Shown here in pieces: positions 51,381-61,037 of a stretch of DNA of 64,000 bases. The stretch covers positions 744,001-808,000 of the forward strand of contig OY723237.1 in NCBI GenBank assembly GCA_963210315.1. The letters run 5' to 3'. How positions within the stretch are numbered: the first letter of the stretch is position 1; every line of letters starts with the position of its first letter. The notes under the pieces were generated by a model, which saw nothing but the letters and a program-made list of their open reading frames with translations, did no database searches and was not told the DNA's origin. Source of the stretch: Rhynchopus euleeides (lineage: Eukaryota; Euglenozoa; Diplonemea; Diplonemida; Diplonemidae). Position numbers and translations under genes: made by a program.

Positions 51381-54300
51381 TCAACCCGCCACAGCGGCAC
51401 CCCCGAGCCCTGCCGCCGCGAGATACTCGTGGAACGGGATGTCCGGCACGTGGACCCGCTCGTCACCCCACAGGCCGGTGTCCCCCTCCGCCTCCGCGTC
51501 TGTCAACTCCTCCGCCACCACGGGTGCCTGCTGCTCCACGTGCTGGCTACCGCCCCGCCCGCCACGCGCCCTCCGCTCTTCAGCACGCCTTCTGAGCGAT
51601 TCGAACAGCTGGGGGACCACGACACGCGACTGCACCATGCTGTCCGCCAGCACAGCACATTCGAACCCCGAGAGGGACTCCGTCTTGCCCCCCAGCGCAG
51701 CGGCGAAGCCGCGCATCAGCGGCAGCAGGGCGGGGTCCTTCAGAGTGCTGATCCTCTGAGCCAGCACAGCGGAGATGGGGGGGTTTCTTGCAACCGCTGC
51801 CGCAAAGGCCTTGCCCCGCCTGCGGCGGGTGTCCTCTAGGCAGGTCGCGATGGTGCGGATGACAGCCTTCGACACGACGTGACGCTTCACCCTGATCAGA
51901 GCGGAGGCGAGTGTGAAGCAGTTTGACACGTCGAAGGGGACTGCGCGGCTCTCACAGAGCTTCTCGAGGAGCCCCCAAAACCCGAGTCTCCCGCGCCCCC
52001 TCCTCGCGTGGCAAGATGCAACCCTGCAGATCGCTTCGGGCGACATCGCATGCAGCCCTCCTCTGGAGGCAAACACCCCTTCTGCGAACCTCGCAACCTC
52101 CTTCGAGTTGCACTCCTGAAGGAGCGCGGAGGCGAGCTCCGCAATGCCCCCGCTGCTGCTGCTGCCGCCACCCCTGCCGCGCGCACCCACCCCGGCATTC
52201 CTCCACTTCGCGCCGGGGGAGGGGCCCGCCGAGGAGACCCGGGCTGCCCCGGCAGCCTCCGCCACCGCATCGTCTGTCAGGGCGTCGATCTCCCGGGTGA
52301 TGAACTCCCCGACATGCCTGTGCAGCGGGCTGACAGGCTCCCCAACAGAAACCGGAGCCGCTGCGGCTGCAGCGGCGATGGCGCCGTTGGGTGCTGGGGG
52401 CGGGGCCCCCTCCCGCAGGGCAGAGTCGCCGAGGATGTGCCGGATCCCGCGCAGCGCAAAGAGGCAGCTCCGGAGGGGGTCCGACGCGCAGAGGGTGCCG
52501 GAAAGCCCCGCCTCCCGCACCCTGATGACGTAGACCGCGGCGAGGCTTCTGGATATCGCGGCAGCCTCCTCCAGGTCGGCAGACTGCCCCGACTGCAGCA
52601 GGGCTGTGCGGAGCGGGTTGCGTGTGGCCGCCTCCACACCAACCCCCCCCACCCCCGAAGTGGCAAGGGGTGATGCAGCAGGGGCGGGATCGCCGTGGTG
52701 CCGGCGGCGGATGTTGGAGGAACCCTCTACAAAGGCAAGCCGGAGCCACCCCAGGGAGGCCAACACCTTCGCCTGGCTCATGCCGGACATCGAGGGGAAT
52801 GCGGCAGCAACCTCCCGGATGAGCCCCAAAGGAATGACACCGGGCACCGCGGTGGGCGGGGTGGGGTCGGATGAGCGGTGCCGCCGCCGCAGTGTTGCGC
52901 CGGAGATGAGGACCTCCGCGAAGAGAGCGCTGTGGGGTGTAGAATCCTCCTCTGCAAGCTCCATCGCGTTGAGGAGGTGCCTGACATGGGCATCCAGCGC
53001 GTTCACCGCAACCCACTCTGCGCCGCGGCGGAGGAGGTGGCGCGGGGTGGCGGCGGCGGCGGCGTTGAGGGGGGGAGAAGCCTCCCCGCATCCCTCCTCC
53101 CTCCCCCAGGCGAGGTGTGCTTCCGCGTCGTTTGATGCCTTCACTGCGACAGCCATGGCGCGTCGGAGGCAGGGTATCGCTGCAGGGGGGAGATCCTCTG
53201 CAGAAAACTCCTCTGCCGTGAGGCAGGCCAGGACGCCTTTCGAGAGGAAGATTGTCTGCGCCGCAGACGGGTTGTCCGGCGCATCCCCGAGGTGGGGCGA
53301 CGCCCCGCCCCTGGGGGGCGGGAGGAGGAAGGCGTTTACCGCCGCGAGGAGGAGGTGGTGCTTTGTGGCGTAGGCCCTCCGCTTCCCGCGGGAGCCCAGG
53401 AAGACCCCTCGCCCCAGCTGCCCGAGGTTGGCGCAGAGGCCCGACAGGAAGTGGAGCGGGGGGCGGTGGGTGGAGGCGGAGGAGGAGGAGGCGTTGCCGC
53501 GGCGCACCCCCCCAGCGCAGCGCGCCTCCAGCGCCTCCACGAGGTGGTCGGAGAGGAGGAGGGTGTTGATGAGCTCAGAGGCATGCCCCGGGGGCCAGGA
53601 AGATCCTGCGGCGTGCAGCAGCACAACCGCGTCGTCGGGGGAGAGGGGGAGGGCGGGTGGGGCGGTGGCAGGTAGGGTGGTGCCGCCGCCTCCGCCTCCA
53701 CCTCCACCTCCAACTCCACTACCACCCTCCTCCAGAAGCTGTTTGAAGAAGCCGATAACCTCCCGGCTGCAGTGAGGCGCCTCCGTCGCGATGAGCGTCA
53801 CCTGCTTCGCGGAGAACAGCTCATCCCCATGCTGTAGTGTGCCCCCCCGGGAGACGTCGGCTTCCAGGCGGCGCTGCAGGGCCTCCCCCACCGCGCCCCA
53901 GATTGTTTGGAGGTCGGATGCGAGATGCTGCGGGGTACCCCCCGCGGCGCGGAGCTTCGACATGACCCACAGGAGGGTGGTGAGGTACACCCTGGAGTAT
54001 TTTCCGAAAAGCTTCTGCAGCTCCGCCAGGGCGTAGACGACGGGGTAGGCAGGGCGGGGGGCTGCTGCGCCTCTCCTGGCTCCGCGACCCGCGCCCCTCC
54101 CGTCGAAGAGGCGTGACACGACAAGACGCGCCTGGTCCAACAGACCAAGGGTTGTCAGAGAGTGTGCCAGATACGGCACGCTGCTGTGCGCGAATGCGCC
54201 TAACAGAGGGGGTTGCAGCGAGGGTGTGGGCGTGGGTGTGGTGGTTTCCTCCATCGCGTCCGGAAGGCTGAGGAAGGGGGACAGCAGCTCCTCAGCCATC

Positions 54301-54962
54301 GCAGCGGCGCCCGGAGGCGGGGATGAGGCGAGCAGGCGCGTGATGTCGGCGACCAGCGTGGGAGGGGGGAGGGGCCTTGGGAGCGCCGTGGCGGCGGGGC
54401 CCTCAACCCCAACCCCCTCGGCAGCGCCCCAGCGCCATGCGGAGGCGCTGCGGTGGGCTGCGAGCAGCCTCGACGCCGCAGCCGCCGCCGCTGCGGCTGC
54501 GGCTGCCGGGTTGGGGCTGCGCTTTGCGGAGGAAACCAGCTGCGATGCGGAGGCGTGCTCTGCGAAAACCCAGCGCCGCATCTCCTCGGCGCCACCGGGG
54601 GGTGGCGGGGCGGGGGTGGTGCTGCTGCTGCTGCTGCGAAGCCCGCTCCGCGGGCCCGGAGAGGAGGAGGAGGAGGAGAAGAAGGCATCGCCTCCAGAGC
54701 TCACCCCATCGCAGCCTTCGGAATGGGGCTTCAGAAACGGATCCCCAACAGTAGATCCCTGGGTTGCCCACCTCTGCTGCAGGCAGAGCGTGCTGTTGCG
54801 GAGATACCCTGGCGTGGGGGCAGAGGTGGCGCCATCAGAAGAAGAAGAAGAAGGAGAAGCCCGCAGGGCGGCGCCACGGAGGCGCAGCGGCACCGCCTCC
54901 GCCTGCCCGGCTGCCCGCTGGAGGCAGAGGGGGGTGCGGTGGTGGTGTGGCAGGCGGTGCAT
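51381..54962 (-). CDS. 1193-aa Ala-rich protein, probably organellar, helical-repeat-like
   Basis: An uninterrupted 1193-aa frame starting at ATG 54962. The N-terminus is Arg/Ala-rich without acidic residues (HRLPHHHRTPLCLQRAAG, then VPLRLRGAALRA), as in mitochondrial presequences, followed by a Ser/Ala-rich low-complexity region. The remainder is mainly alpha-helical, with recurring helix pairs (VYALAELQKLFGKYSRVYLT; FTLASALIRVKRHVVSKAVI; GFECAVLADSMVQSRVVV) reminiscent of FASTK/RAP-type or other helical-repeat RNA-binding proteins of euglenozoan mitochondria. No C-terminal RAP domain was recognised; the C-terminus is acidic then PDIPFHEYLAAAG. Function is inference. Third-position GC is very high. 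Confidence 0.7.
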   Translation of the reverse strand: MHRLPHHHRTPLCLQRAAGQAEAVPLRLRGAALRASPSSSSSDGATSAPTPGYLRNSTLCLQQRWATQGSTVGDPFLKPHSEGCDGVSSGGDAFFSSSSSSPGPRSGLRSSSSSTTPAPPPPGGAEEMRRWVFAEHASASQLVSSAKRSPNPAAAAAAAAAAASRLLAAHRSASAWRWGAAEGVGVEGPAATALPRPLPPPTLVADITRLLASSPPPGAAAMAEELLSPFLSLPDAMEETTTPTPTPSLQPPLLGAFAHSSVPYLAHSLTTLGLLDQARLVVSRLFDGRGAGRGARRGAAAPRPAYPVVYALAELQKLFGKYSRVYLTTLLWVMSKLRAAGGTPQHLASDLQTIWGAVGEALQRRLEADVSRGGTLQHGDELFSAKQVTLIATEAPHCSREVIGFFKQLLEEGGSGVGGGGGGGGGGTTLPATAPPALPLSPDDAVVLLHAAGSSWPPGHASELINTLLLSDHLVEALEARCAGGVRRGNASSSSASTHRPPLHFLSGLCANLGQLGRGVFLGSRGKRRAYATKHHLLLAAVNAFLLPPPRGGASPHLGDAPDNPSAAQTIFLSKGVLACLTAEEFSAEDLPPAAIPCLRRAMAVAVKASNDAEAHLAWGREEGCGEASPPLNAAAAATPRHLLRRGAEWVAVNALDAHVRHLLNAMELAEEDSTPHSALFAEVLISGATLRRRHRSSDPTPPTAVPGVIPLGLIREVAAAFPSMSGMSQAKVLASLGWLRLAFVEGSSNIRRRHHGDPAPAASPLATSGVGGVGVEAATRNPLRTALLQSGQSADLEEAAAISRSLAAVYVIRVREAGLSGTLCASDPLRSCLFALRGIRHILGDSALREGAPPPAPNGAIAAAAAAAPVSVGEPVSPLHRHVGEFITREIDALTDDAVAEAAGAARVSSAGPSPGAKWRNAGVGARGRGGGSSSSGGIAELASALLQECNSKEVARFAEGVFASRGGLHAMSPEAICRVASCHARRGRGRLGFWGLLEKLCESRAVPFDVSNCFTLASALIRVKRHVVSKAVIRTIATCLEDTRRRRGKAFAAAVARNPPISAVLAQRISTLKDPALLPLMRGFAAALGGKTESLSGFECAVLADSMVQSRVVVPQLFESLRRRAEERRARGGRGGSQHVEQQAPVVAEELTDAEAEGDTGLWGDERVHVPDIPFHEYLAAAGLGGAAVAG

Positions 54963-55660
54963 CCTGTTTGCTGCTGCTCCTGCAGCCCCTCACGAACCCC
55001 CCCCCCCTCCCACCCCCCCGTGGCCTGGGTACCCCCGTGGCCCAGGCCGGTGGCTGCGCGGGGTTGCGGGTGGTGGTGGGGTGTGAAGGGAGAGGGTGTC
55101 TGGGTAGTGCGGTGGCGCACCCCCCCTCCCATGGTGGGTGGGTTTTGGCGGGGGGGGGGGGGGGGGGGTCGGGAAAAGGCTCACAGGGTGGGAGGGGGGG
55201 GGGGGTTTTTTTGATTGTCGAGAGTGAATGGGAAAGCAAGTCTCCCAGCACCTTCTTGCAATGTTAGTCCTCCGGGAGGGGGGGAGGGGGGCGAGGGGCA
55301 GGCAGACGAGAGCACAAAGCGACATCGGAAAACGACATCGGCATCATGAATGGATGTTGGCTTCCCGCAGAAGCGTGTGTTGGCATGGCGCCTTGGGCAG
55401 GGTTCGGCACTCAATCAAGAGATCACACCACTCCGCGCACAGGGCTCGTGGATCTTTTCAAGATCATATTGCCGTGTAGAATGCACGAAAGGAGGCCCGG
55501 CGATCGCCCTCTCTTCTTCCCTTTTCACACACACGCCCCGTCCCCGCCCCGCCCCCCGACCCCCCCCTCTCTATGGAACAACAGCAGACAACAACGCACA
55601 GTGTTTGCGTCAGACGTGGTGTCGTGAAATCATTGATCACTGGTGTTGAATTTTCCCAGC
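54963..55660. other. Upstream flank with G-runs and the 54-bp repeat
   Basis: G-runs at about 55150-55168 and 55190-55204, then copy 2 of the 54-bp repeat (about 55216-55270). No convincing gene. Confidence 0.5.
55216..55270. repeat. 54-bp dispersed repeat, copy 2
   Basis: Matches 3543-3596 and has the same orientation relative to the downstream minus-strand gene (start codons 350 and 255 bp away). Confidence 0.7.
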
Positions 55661-55668
55661 CTGAACGG

Positions 55669-56877
55669 CAGGCCTGGGCGGGGAACGAGCCCTTTTTCCA
55701 GGGTTTTTGAGTCGGGGAACCAGGTTTTTTCTAAGAATTTTTACAAGGGATTTTTTGCTCGCCCCCCCACAGTTTCCAGGCGCGTGCCCGTCAGGCGGGA
55801 CTTTTTCTCTGATTTCTCTCCGCGTCATCATGTGACAGCTCTCGAGTGATGCCCAGAGATGCTTGCGGCAGAGAGTGTCCCTCATGCGCGTTACAGCTGA
55901 AAATGAATGAGGATCATCTGGCACTCGTTCTCATCGGGGGTTGTGCTCCGCAGGGACTCGGTACACCTTGGCACTCTCGCAGGGCTGGACATGCCAGCAG
56001 CTGGAGGACAGTTACAAAGCTGCCACTCCCCGACGCCACCCACCTGCTGGCCCCTTCAGGTCTGAAAGCCCAAAAGCTCCCGGGGATTTTTGCAGTGGTG
56101 CGCACCATATTCAGCGCAGTAGGGTGATCTCTCCGATTTTCCAAAACTGCTGGTTTACTGGTTTGGGGAACGGTCGTCGGCAGACCGTTGAAATGCCCGT
56201 GTTAGCAAGGCACACTCACGTTTCAGGTAGCGTGTCGCGTGTCACGCATGTCGCGAACGCGGCAAGTGTACCTCCCAGGTGGGGAAGCCCGACCTCCTGT
56301 CCGATGTCAGTCAGGCTTCGAAGAAGCGCTTCATGGATGCGGCGCTGACCTCCTACGCTGCACTGTACCCGGGGAAGTGAGATAGATGGACGGGCACACG
56401 CTACATGGGGGGGTCTGGGGGGCGGAGCCCCCCAGCCGCCGGAGGCCACGGTAGCGAACACCTGTTCGTGTGGACGTACAGATTCTGTGCGAGTTGGCTG
56501 CGTCCTCAGAGGCGACTGGAGTGGTTGGACCCTGACCTGATGGGATTCGAAGGGCTTGAGTACGAGACGTACGCCACAGGGGGGTCTGGGGGGCGGAGCC
56601 CCCCAGCCGCCGGAGGCCACGGTAGTGAACGTCTGGCCCTCCAGTTGGCCAGCAAGGCGAACGGTACGGGGGACAGACTTCCCTTCCATCCTTGTGCGCG
56701 CCCTGTCGACTGGGGAAAACTTAGAAAAAGTTTTCTCCTCTGCGAAACAACCTTAGAAAAAAATCCCCCTAACAAAATTCTTAGAAAAAAACTTTTTTTC
56801 CCCTTACAAAAATTCTTAGAAAAAAAGTTCAGAATCCTGAAAGTGGGGAACAAGCCCCCCAGTTAGGAACAGCCCTG
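55669..56877. mobile_element. hAT-type non-autonomous element, 1.2 kb
   Basis: The left end CAGGCCTGGGCGGGGAAC and the right end (inverse of CAGGGCTGTTCCTAACTG) are flanked by an exact 8-bp duplication CTGAACGG (55661-55668, 56878-56885). Further in, TTCTAAGAATTTTTACAAGGG pairs with its near-inverse at about 56800-56822. Two copies of the GGGGGGCGGAGCCCCCC module lie inside (about 56406-56460 and 56580-56635). No transposase frame was recognised. Compare 32745-33423. Confidence 0.88.
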
Positions 56878-56994
56878 CTGAACGGTGAGGATATTTCTTT
56901 TTTAAAGCCCCACCAACCCCAGCCCCAGCCCCACCTCGTGTGAGGCAGAAAGCGGCGTGGCGCAACCGCTGCACCCAAGGGGCAGCATGCATGT

Positions 56995-58101
56995 TTAGAC
57001 ACCTCCCAACAGCTTCAGGGCTTTGTCCGACGAGACATTCCCCCCGCACACCACAATGGCAGACACCTTGCCCTTGGTGAGACCCTCGGCTGAGGCGGCG
57101 AGGAACCCGGCAACGGCGACGCCTGCCGCACCCTCGATAAGCTTTCCCTCCGAGTCGAGGGTTGTCTTCACCGCGGATGCGATGTCGCCCTCCGACACCA
57201 CAGCCCACCTGTCCACCAGGCGGGAGCAATAGGGGAGTGTGATGGAGCCGGGCTCGACGTTGCCTGCGGTGCCGTCTGACAGGGTGTCGCCGCAGCTGAT
57301 CTCGAGCACCTCCCCGGCTTTAACGCATTCCAGCATCGCTGCGTCATTCTGCGGCTGGCAGCCGACAACGGTAACCTCCCTCCCCGCATCCGCCGCCGCC
57401 CGCTTGAGGTATGCAGCGATGCCTGAGATCATGCCGCCTCCCCCGACGGACACGAAGACGAAGTCCGGGACAACGCCTTGCAGCTGCTGCAGCACCTCCA
57501 CCGCGATGGTGGACTGCCCAACGACAACCTCCAGGTCGTTGTAGGGCGACACGAACACCACACGGCCTTCGGAGGACTCTGCGAGGCGGCGTGCCTCCAC
57601 CTCCGACTGCATGCACTCGTCGCCGTGTGTGCTGAGGGTGATGTGTGGGGCTGCCGGCGCAGCCGCATCGCCGCTCGCCCCGCCCCTCGCAATTTTGGTG
57701 CGGATTTTGTCGACCTTTCCGGGCGCTGCGGTGGTCGGAAGGACGATGGTGCCGCCCATCCCGAAGCTGTGCAGGGCGTGCACCGTGGCAAGGGCGTGGT
57801 TGCCGGTCGACGCGGTGGAAACGCTGGTGGACCCCCGCTCCTTGCAGAGGCGCACCTTGTGCGCGGCGCCGCGTGCCTTGAAGCTGCCGGTGACCTGCTC
57901 GCTCTCGAGCTTGAGGTAGACGCGTGTGGCGTCCCCCCCTGCGCCCGCCTCCAGCGCCACGCTGCGGTGCAGCGGCGTGCGGAGCACGTGGCCCTCCATC
58001 CCAGCAAGAGCTGCCTCGCTCTGGCCAGCCACGTCGCGAATCAGCGCATCGGCTGCTGGGAAGCCGGCGGGCACCGGGGGGGCGCCCAACAGGGGTGCCA
58101 T
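56995..58101 (-). CDS. Fold-type II PLP enzyme, threonine/serine dehydratase or serine racemase family
   Basis: 368 aa from ATG at 58101 (MAPLLGAPPVPAGFP); the frame is open to 58242, and an upstream Met could add an organellar leader. Family motifs: RTPLHRS near the N-terminus; SFKARGA with the PLP-binding Lys at about residue 72; STGNHA (about 97-102); the phosphate-binding glycine loop VSVGGGGMISG (about 217-226); and IVVCGGNVS near the C-terminus. Enzymes of this family deaminate L-threonine or L-serine to 2-oxo acids plus ammonia, or racemise serine. There is no C-terminal ACT regulatory domain and the length fits the catabolic/short class. Substrate choice cannot be read from the sequence. 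Minus strand, intact. Confidence 0.88.
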   Translation of the reverse strand: MAPLLGAPPVPAGFPAADALIRDVAGQSEAALAGMEGHVLRTPLHRSVALEAGAGGDATRVYLKLESEQVTGSFKARGAAHKVRLCKERGSTSVSTASTGNHALATVHALHSFGMGGTIVLPTTAAPGKVDKIRTKIARGGASGDAAAPAAPHITLSTHGDECMQSEVEARRLAESSEGRVVFVSPYNDLEVVVGQSTIAVEVLQQLQGVVPDFVFVSVGGGGMISGIAAYLKRAAADAGREVTVVGCQPQNDAAMLECVKAGEVLEISCGDTLSDGTAGNVEPGSITLPYCSRLVDRWAVVSEGDIASAVKTTLDSEGKLIEGAAGVAVAGFLAASAEGLTKGKVSAIVVCGGNVSSDKALKLLGGV

Positions 58102-59440
58102 GGCCTGGAGGCTGCTGCCGCAAGGCGCACCTGTTGCTGTTGCGGTGTGTGGGGAGTGGGTCGTGTGCTTTGCATGTGATTTGCATGACACGATGGGACT
58201 ACATGGCATTTTAATTTGTTTGAAGGTGGCAAGGTTCCGCAATCCTGTGCGTCAGCAGTGTCTGTCTGCTGTTTTGCAGGAGAGGCAACACAGCAGCAAC
58301 ACAAACCAAGGCAAGAGAAGGGCGTGCGTTGACGCTCCCACCACCCTCGAGCCTGCTGATTGGTGTGGGTGTGGAGCACATGTGACCACGAGATAGAGGC
58401 ACACGGAAGAAAGCAGGACTTGTCGGAAGCACTCCTGAGGCAGAGTCTTGTGAACGCCCCATCTTACACTCACCACAGGTGTGTTGGCAAAGTGCGCACA
58501 AACCATAAAATGTCGATACTTCCGGGGGGATGTGTGGGGTGGGTTTCGTGCCCTGTTTTCGAGGGCGAGCCATCGATGGGAGGGAGAGAGAAACGATGGA
58601 AATCTCTGCAAGAGTGGGAAATAGTGTGGCGGCCACTTTGACGAACCGAGCGGTGTCCCCTGTAGACAAGCACTACAGGAAGGTCTGGGGGGCGGTGTCT
58701 CCCTGCCGCCGGAGGCCACGGTGGTGGACATCTGTTCCTTCCGGGCTGAACTGGATCGCTCCGACATCATGTCGGAACCCAGTGCTGCGCGGGAGTACTA
58801 GAAGCAGTAGAATGACAGCACAAGAGTGTGTAATTCCCTAAGCCCATAGCAAGAGGCCAGCCGCAGTCCCGAGTCCATCGCGTTCCTCGTAGCATTTCCC
58901 GTACCACACAGGTGTGTTTTGTGCAACAGATAATGATGTTGTTTGTGCGCCAAATCTGGGCAAAACAAAATCAACTCCGCAGCCTGATGAGGAGGTTGAA
59001 TTTGTTGCCCAAGCGCTGCCTACTATCTTTTTGAACTGCTGGTGGTTCAGGAAGAAGCCTCACAGGGGGGGTCTTGGAAAAGACAATCCCTTGTGGGGCG
59101 GTGGGGGTATTGAAATTCTTGAGTCTCTGTTTGTGTCGGAGGACAGAAACGGGAAAAGGGGGGTGAGGTAGAATTCTGAGATCTCAGAGAGAGTGGTTGT
59201 ACTTGTTGATCGCTTCCACTATCTCGATCACACCTCAGGACTGGTGGTTCCGGAAGAACCGGGCTGGTGGTTCAGGAAGAAGCCTCACAGGGGGGGTCTT
59301 GGAAAAGACAATCCCTTGTGGGGCGGTGGGGTATTGAAATAGAAGTGAAAGGAGGCCTTCGCTACGGGGTGATCGTCAGCCCCCCTCATATCACACCCTC
59401 AATCAGCTGACGATCGTCAGCGCATTTTAGTGAATTTCCT
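58102..59440. other. Gene-free stretch with retroelement remnants
   Basis: Includes a solo A-type repeat (58322-58440), one diverged GGGGGGCGG...CCGCCGGAGGCCACGG module (about 58682-58735), a segment (about 58849-58915) shared with 26272-26335, and a 75-bp direct repeat (about 59041-59115 and 59263-59338; AAGCCTCACAGGGGGGGTC). No gene. Confidence 0.55.
58322..58440 (-). repeat. Solo A-type repeat of the first VIPER-like family
   Basis: Inverted, diverged match to A1/A2 of 12382-17187 (GGAGTGCTTCCGAC, TCACATGTGCTCCACACC, GCGTCAACGCA). It probably marks an old insertion reduced to one repeat by recombination. Confidence 0.75.
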
Positions 59441-59876
59441 GTTGACAATTTTGTGTCTGCAAATCAGAAAGGGAAGAGAAGAACCAGCGGGTATTCGTCG
59501 ATCGCGAGAACACCCCACACGCCTGCTGCGGGTGTGGTGTGTCCTGCATGATCTGCATTAAAAAAATTCCTGCGTTGTTAGCACAACTCCAAAAAAAAAG
59601 TTTGCTCACACGAGTGCTTAAAAATGGAACACAGTCGACACATGCCACAATTTACGGGTATGGGAATGGGGAGAGGGCTGTTGTGGTGAAACACACACCT
59701 ACCAGCGATGGTGAAATGTGGCCCTTGCACTCCCCAGTGCCCCCTTGGCAATGCTCGCACCTGCTTGCCTTGTGTTCCATCTCCTCCTTCATTGCATGAG
59801 GTCACACAACAGAGAGGCGCACCCAGGGCCAGAAGGCTCTCCCGGGCACACCTGCCACCTGTAGGCAGGGCTTTCC
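59441..59876. repeat. A-type repeat of the second VIPER-like family plus spacer
   Basis: About 59448-59605 matches the repeat at 29228-29390; a partial second copy (CACACGCCTGCTGCGGGTGT to GTTAGCACAACTCCAA) lies at about 59918-60020, so the two flank about 310 bp of unrelated DNA in direct orientation. This could be an A...A remnant of a deleted element. Confidence 0.65.
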
Positions 59877-60611
59877 CTAAATACTGGGTCCGGGGGGGCT
59901 GGGGACCGGTTTTGTCGTCGATCGCGAGAACACCCCACACGCCTGCTGCGGGTGTGGTGTGTCCTGCATGATCTGCATAGCAAAGTTTCCTGCGTTGTTA
60001 GCACAACTCCAACAAATAAAACGCGCACAATAGGAGTACTTCTCGGGGGAGCTTGTCCGGCCCCTATGCCACCTGCAGGGCTTCCCACAATCTTCATCCC
60101 TCCAAAAAGTCATGACGATTTTTTCCACAGAAAAAAAGGCTCTCAAAAAAAATTTTCCGCCGCGCGCTTCGCGCGCGGCGGCTTCGGCCATGATGCTCGG
60201 TGGGCCATGCGGCCGGGTCACAGGTTGCGCCACATCTTGCGGCGACTCCTCTTCATCTTCAGAGAGAGGGTAGTCCAGCAGCTCTGGGGTGGCGGTCCGC
60301 TGCCTCTTCAGGTCGGGGGGCTGTGAGCGAGACCGCGACCGCGACCGCGAGCCAGAGGGCTGGGGCACTGGAGGCGCAGGGGCAGGACCCGGGGCAGATG
60401 CAGGAAGGACACGCTTGTTCCGCTTGTCGTCCTTTTCGATGAAGTCCAGGAGGGCTTTCTTCGACTGGTACGCCTTGGGGAGTTGAATGTGGCGGTACCG
60501 AGCCTGCTCAAGCAGGATGTCGCGGTCTTTCTGGAATGCCGAGTAATCCAGGCGGATCTTGGATGCGTCGACATTCCTTCTTGCACCAAAGCCAAAAGCC
60601 GCCAGTGACAT
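59877..60611 (-). CDS. SR-rich protein, C-terminus overlapping a retroelement repeat
   Basis: 244 aa from ATG at 60611 (MSLAAFGFGARRNVD). The N-terminal 75 residues look globular and helical (YSAFQKDRDILLEQARYRHI; SKKALLDFIEKDDKRNKR). A Pro/Ala linker, an Arg/Ser run (SGSRSRSRSRSQPPDLKRQR) and an acidic segment (SEDEEESPQDV) follow. From about codon 150 the frame crosses a GC hairpin (60160-60185) and from about 60020 downward it runs through the A-type repeat, so the present C-terminus is probably acquired and the original end lost. SR-type composition suggests RNA-processing or nuclear location. Could also be an ORF of an unrecognised element. Confidence 0.45.
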   Translation of the reverse strand: MSLAAFGFGARRNVDASKIRLDYSAFQKDRDILLEQARYRHIQLPKAYQSKKALLDFIEKDDKRNKRVLPASAPGPAPAPPVPQPSGSRSRSRSRSQPPDLKRQRTATPELLDYPLSEDEEESPQDVAQPVTRPHGPPSIMAEAAAREARGGKFFLRAFFSVEKIVMTFWRDEDCGKPCRWHRGRTSSPEKYSYCARFICWSCANNAGNFAMQIMQDTPHPQQACGVFSRSTTKPVPSPPGPSI

Positions 60612-60827
60612 GTTGTGGGAAGGGATATGGGGGTTGGATGAAACTGTGCGGGTGATGAGTGGAGATGGAACAGAAGGAGGGAGGCGGGTCGACCTGCGTG
60701 TGCAGTAGCAAACATCCAATTCCTGAACGATTTTGAGCCTTTCTTGCGACGTCGGATGGCGTCTCAGTGCTGGGCTCCTTCCGTGCGGAAACCTTTCATG
60801 CAACAAGCTGTATGCCTGGTAGAACCA

Positions 60828-61035
60828 CACGGTGGACTCCAGCGGGGGTAGGGTAACCCTTTTCGGGAGTCTCAACTAGCGGGAGTCTCGGACTCCCGCT
60901 AGCGGGAGTCTTTAGCCTAAATTAGCTGGAAAATAGACTCCCGCTAGCGGGAGTCTCCAGTACATACTGCAGAAAAAGACACCCTCTCAGACTCCCGCTC
61001 CCAGACTCCCGCTAGGGTGGCTGGAGTCCACCGTG
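60828..61035. mobile_element. CACGGTGG MITE, 208 bp, deletion derivative of the coding family
   Basis: Ends CACGGTGGACTCCAGC and inverse, flanked by CA (60826-60827, 61036-61037). The left 70 bp match the left end of 10967-19236 (GGGTAGGGTAACCCTTTTC) and the right 60 bp its right end (GACACCCTCTCAGACTCCCG); only about 70 bp separate them. Confidence 0.93.
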
Positions 61036-61037
61036 CA

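Noticed and set aside
51952-53091. 379-aa minus-strand frame inside the 1193-aa gene
   Set aside because: Alternate phase of the same gene; Arg/Pro/Gly-rich, typical of an off-phase reading of GC-rich DNA.
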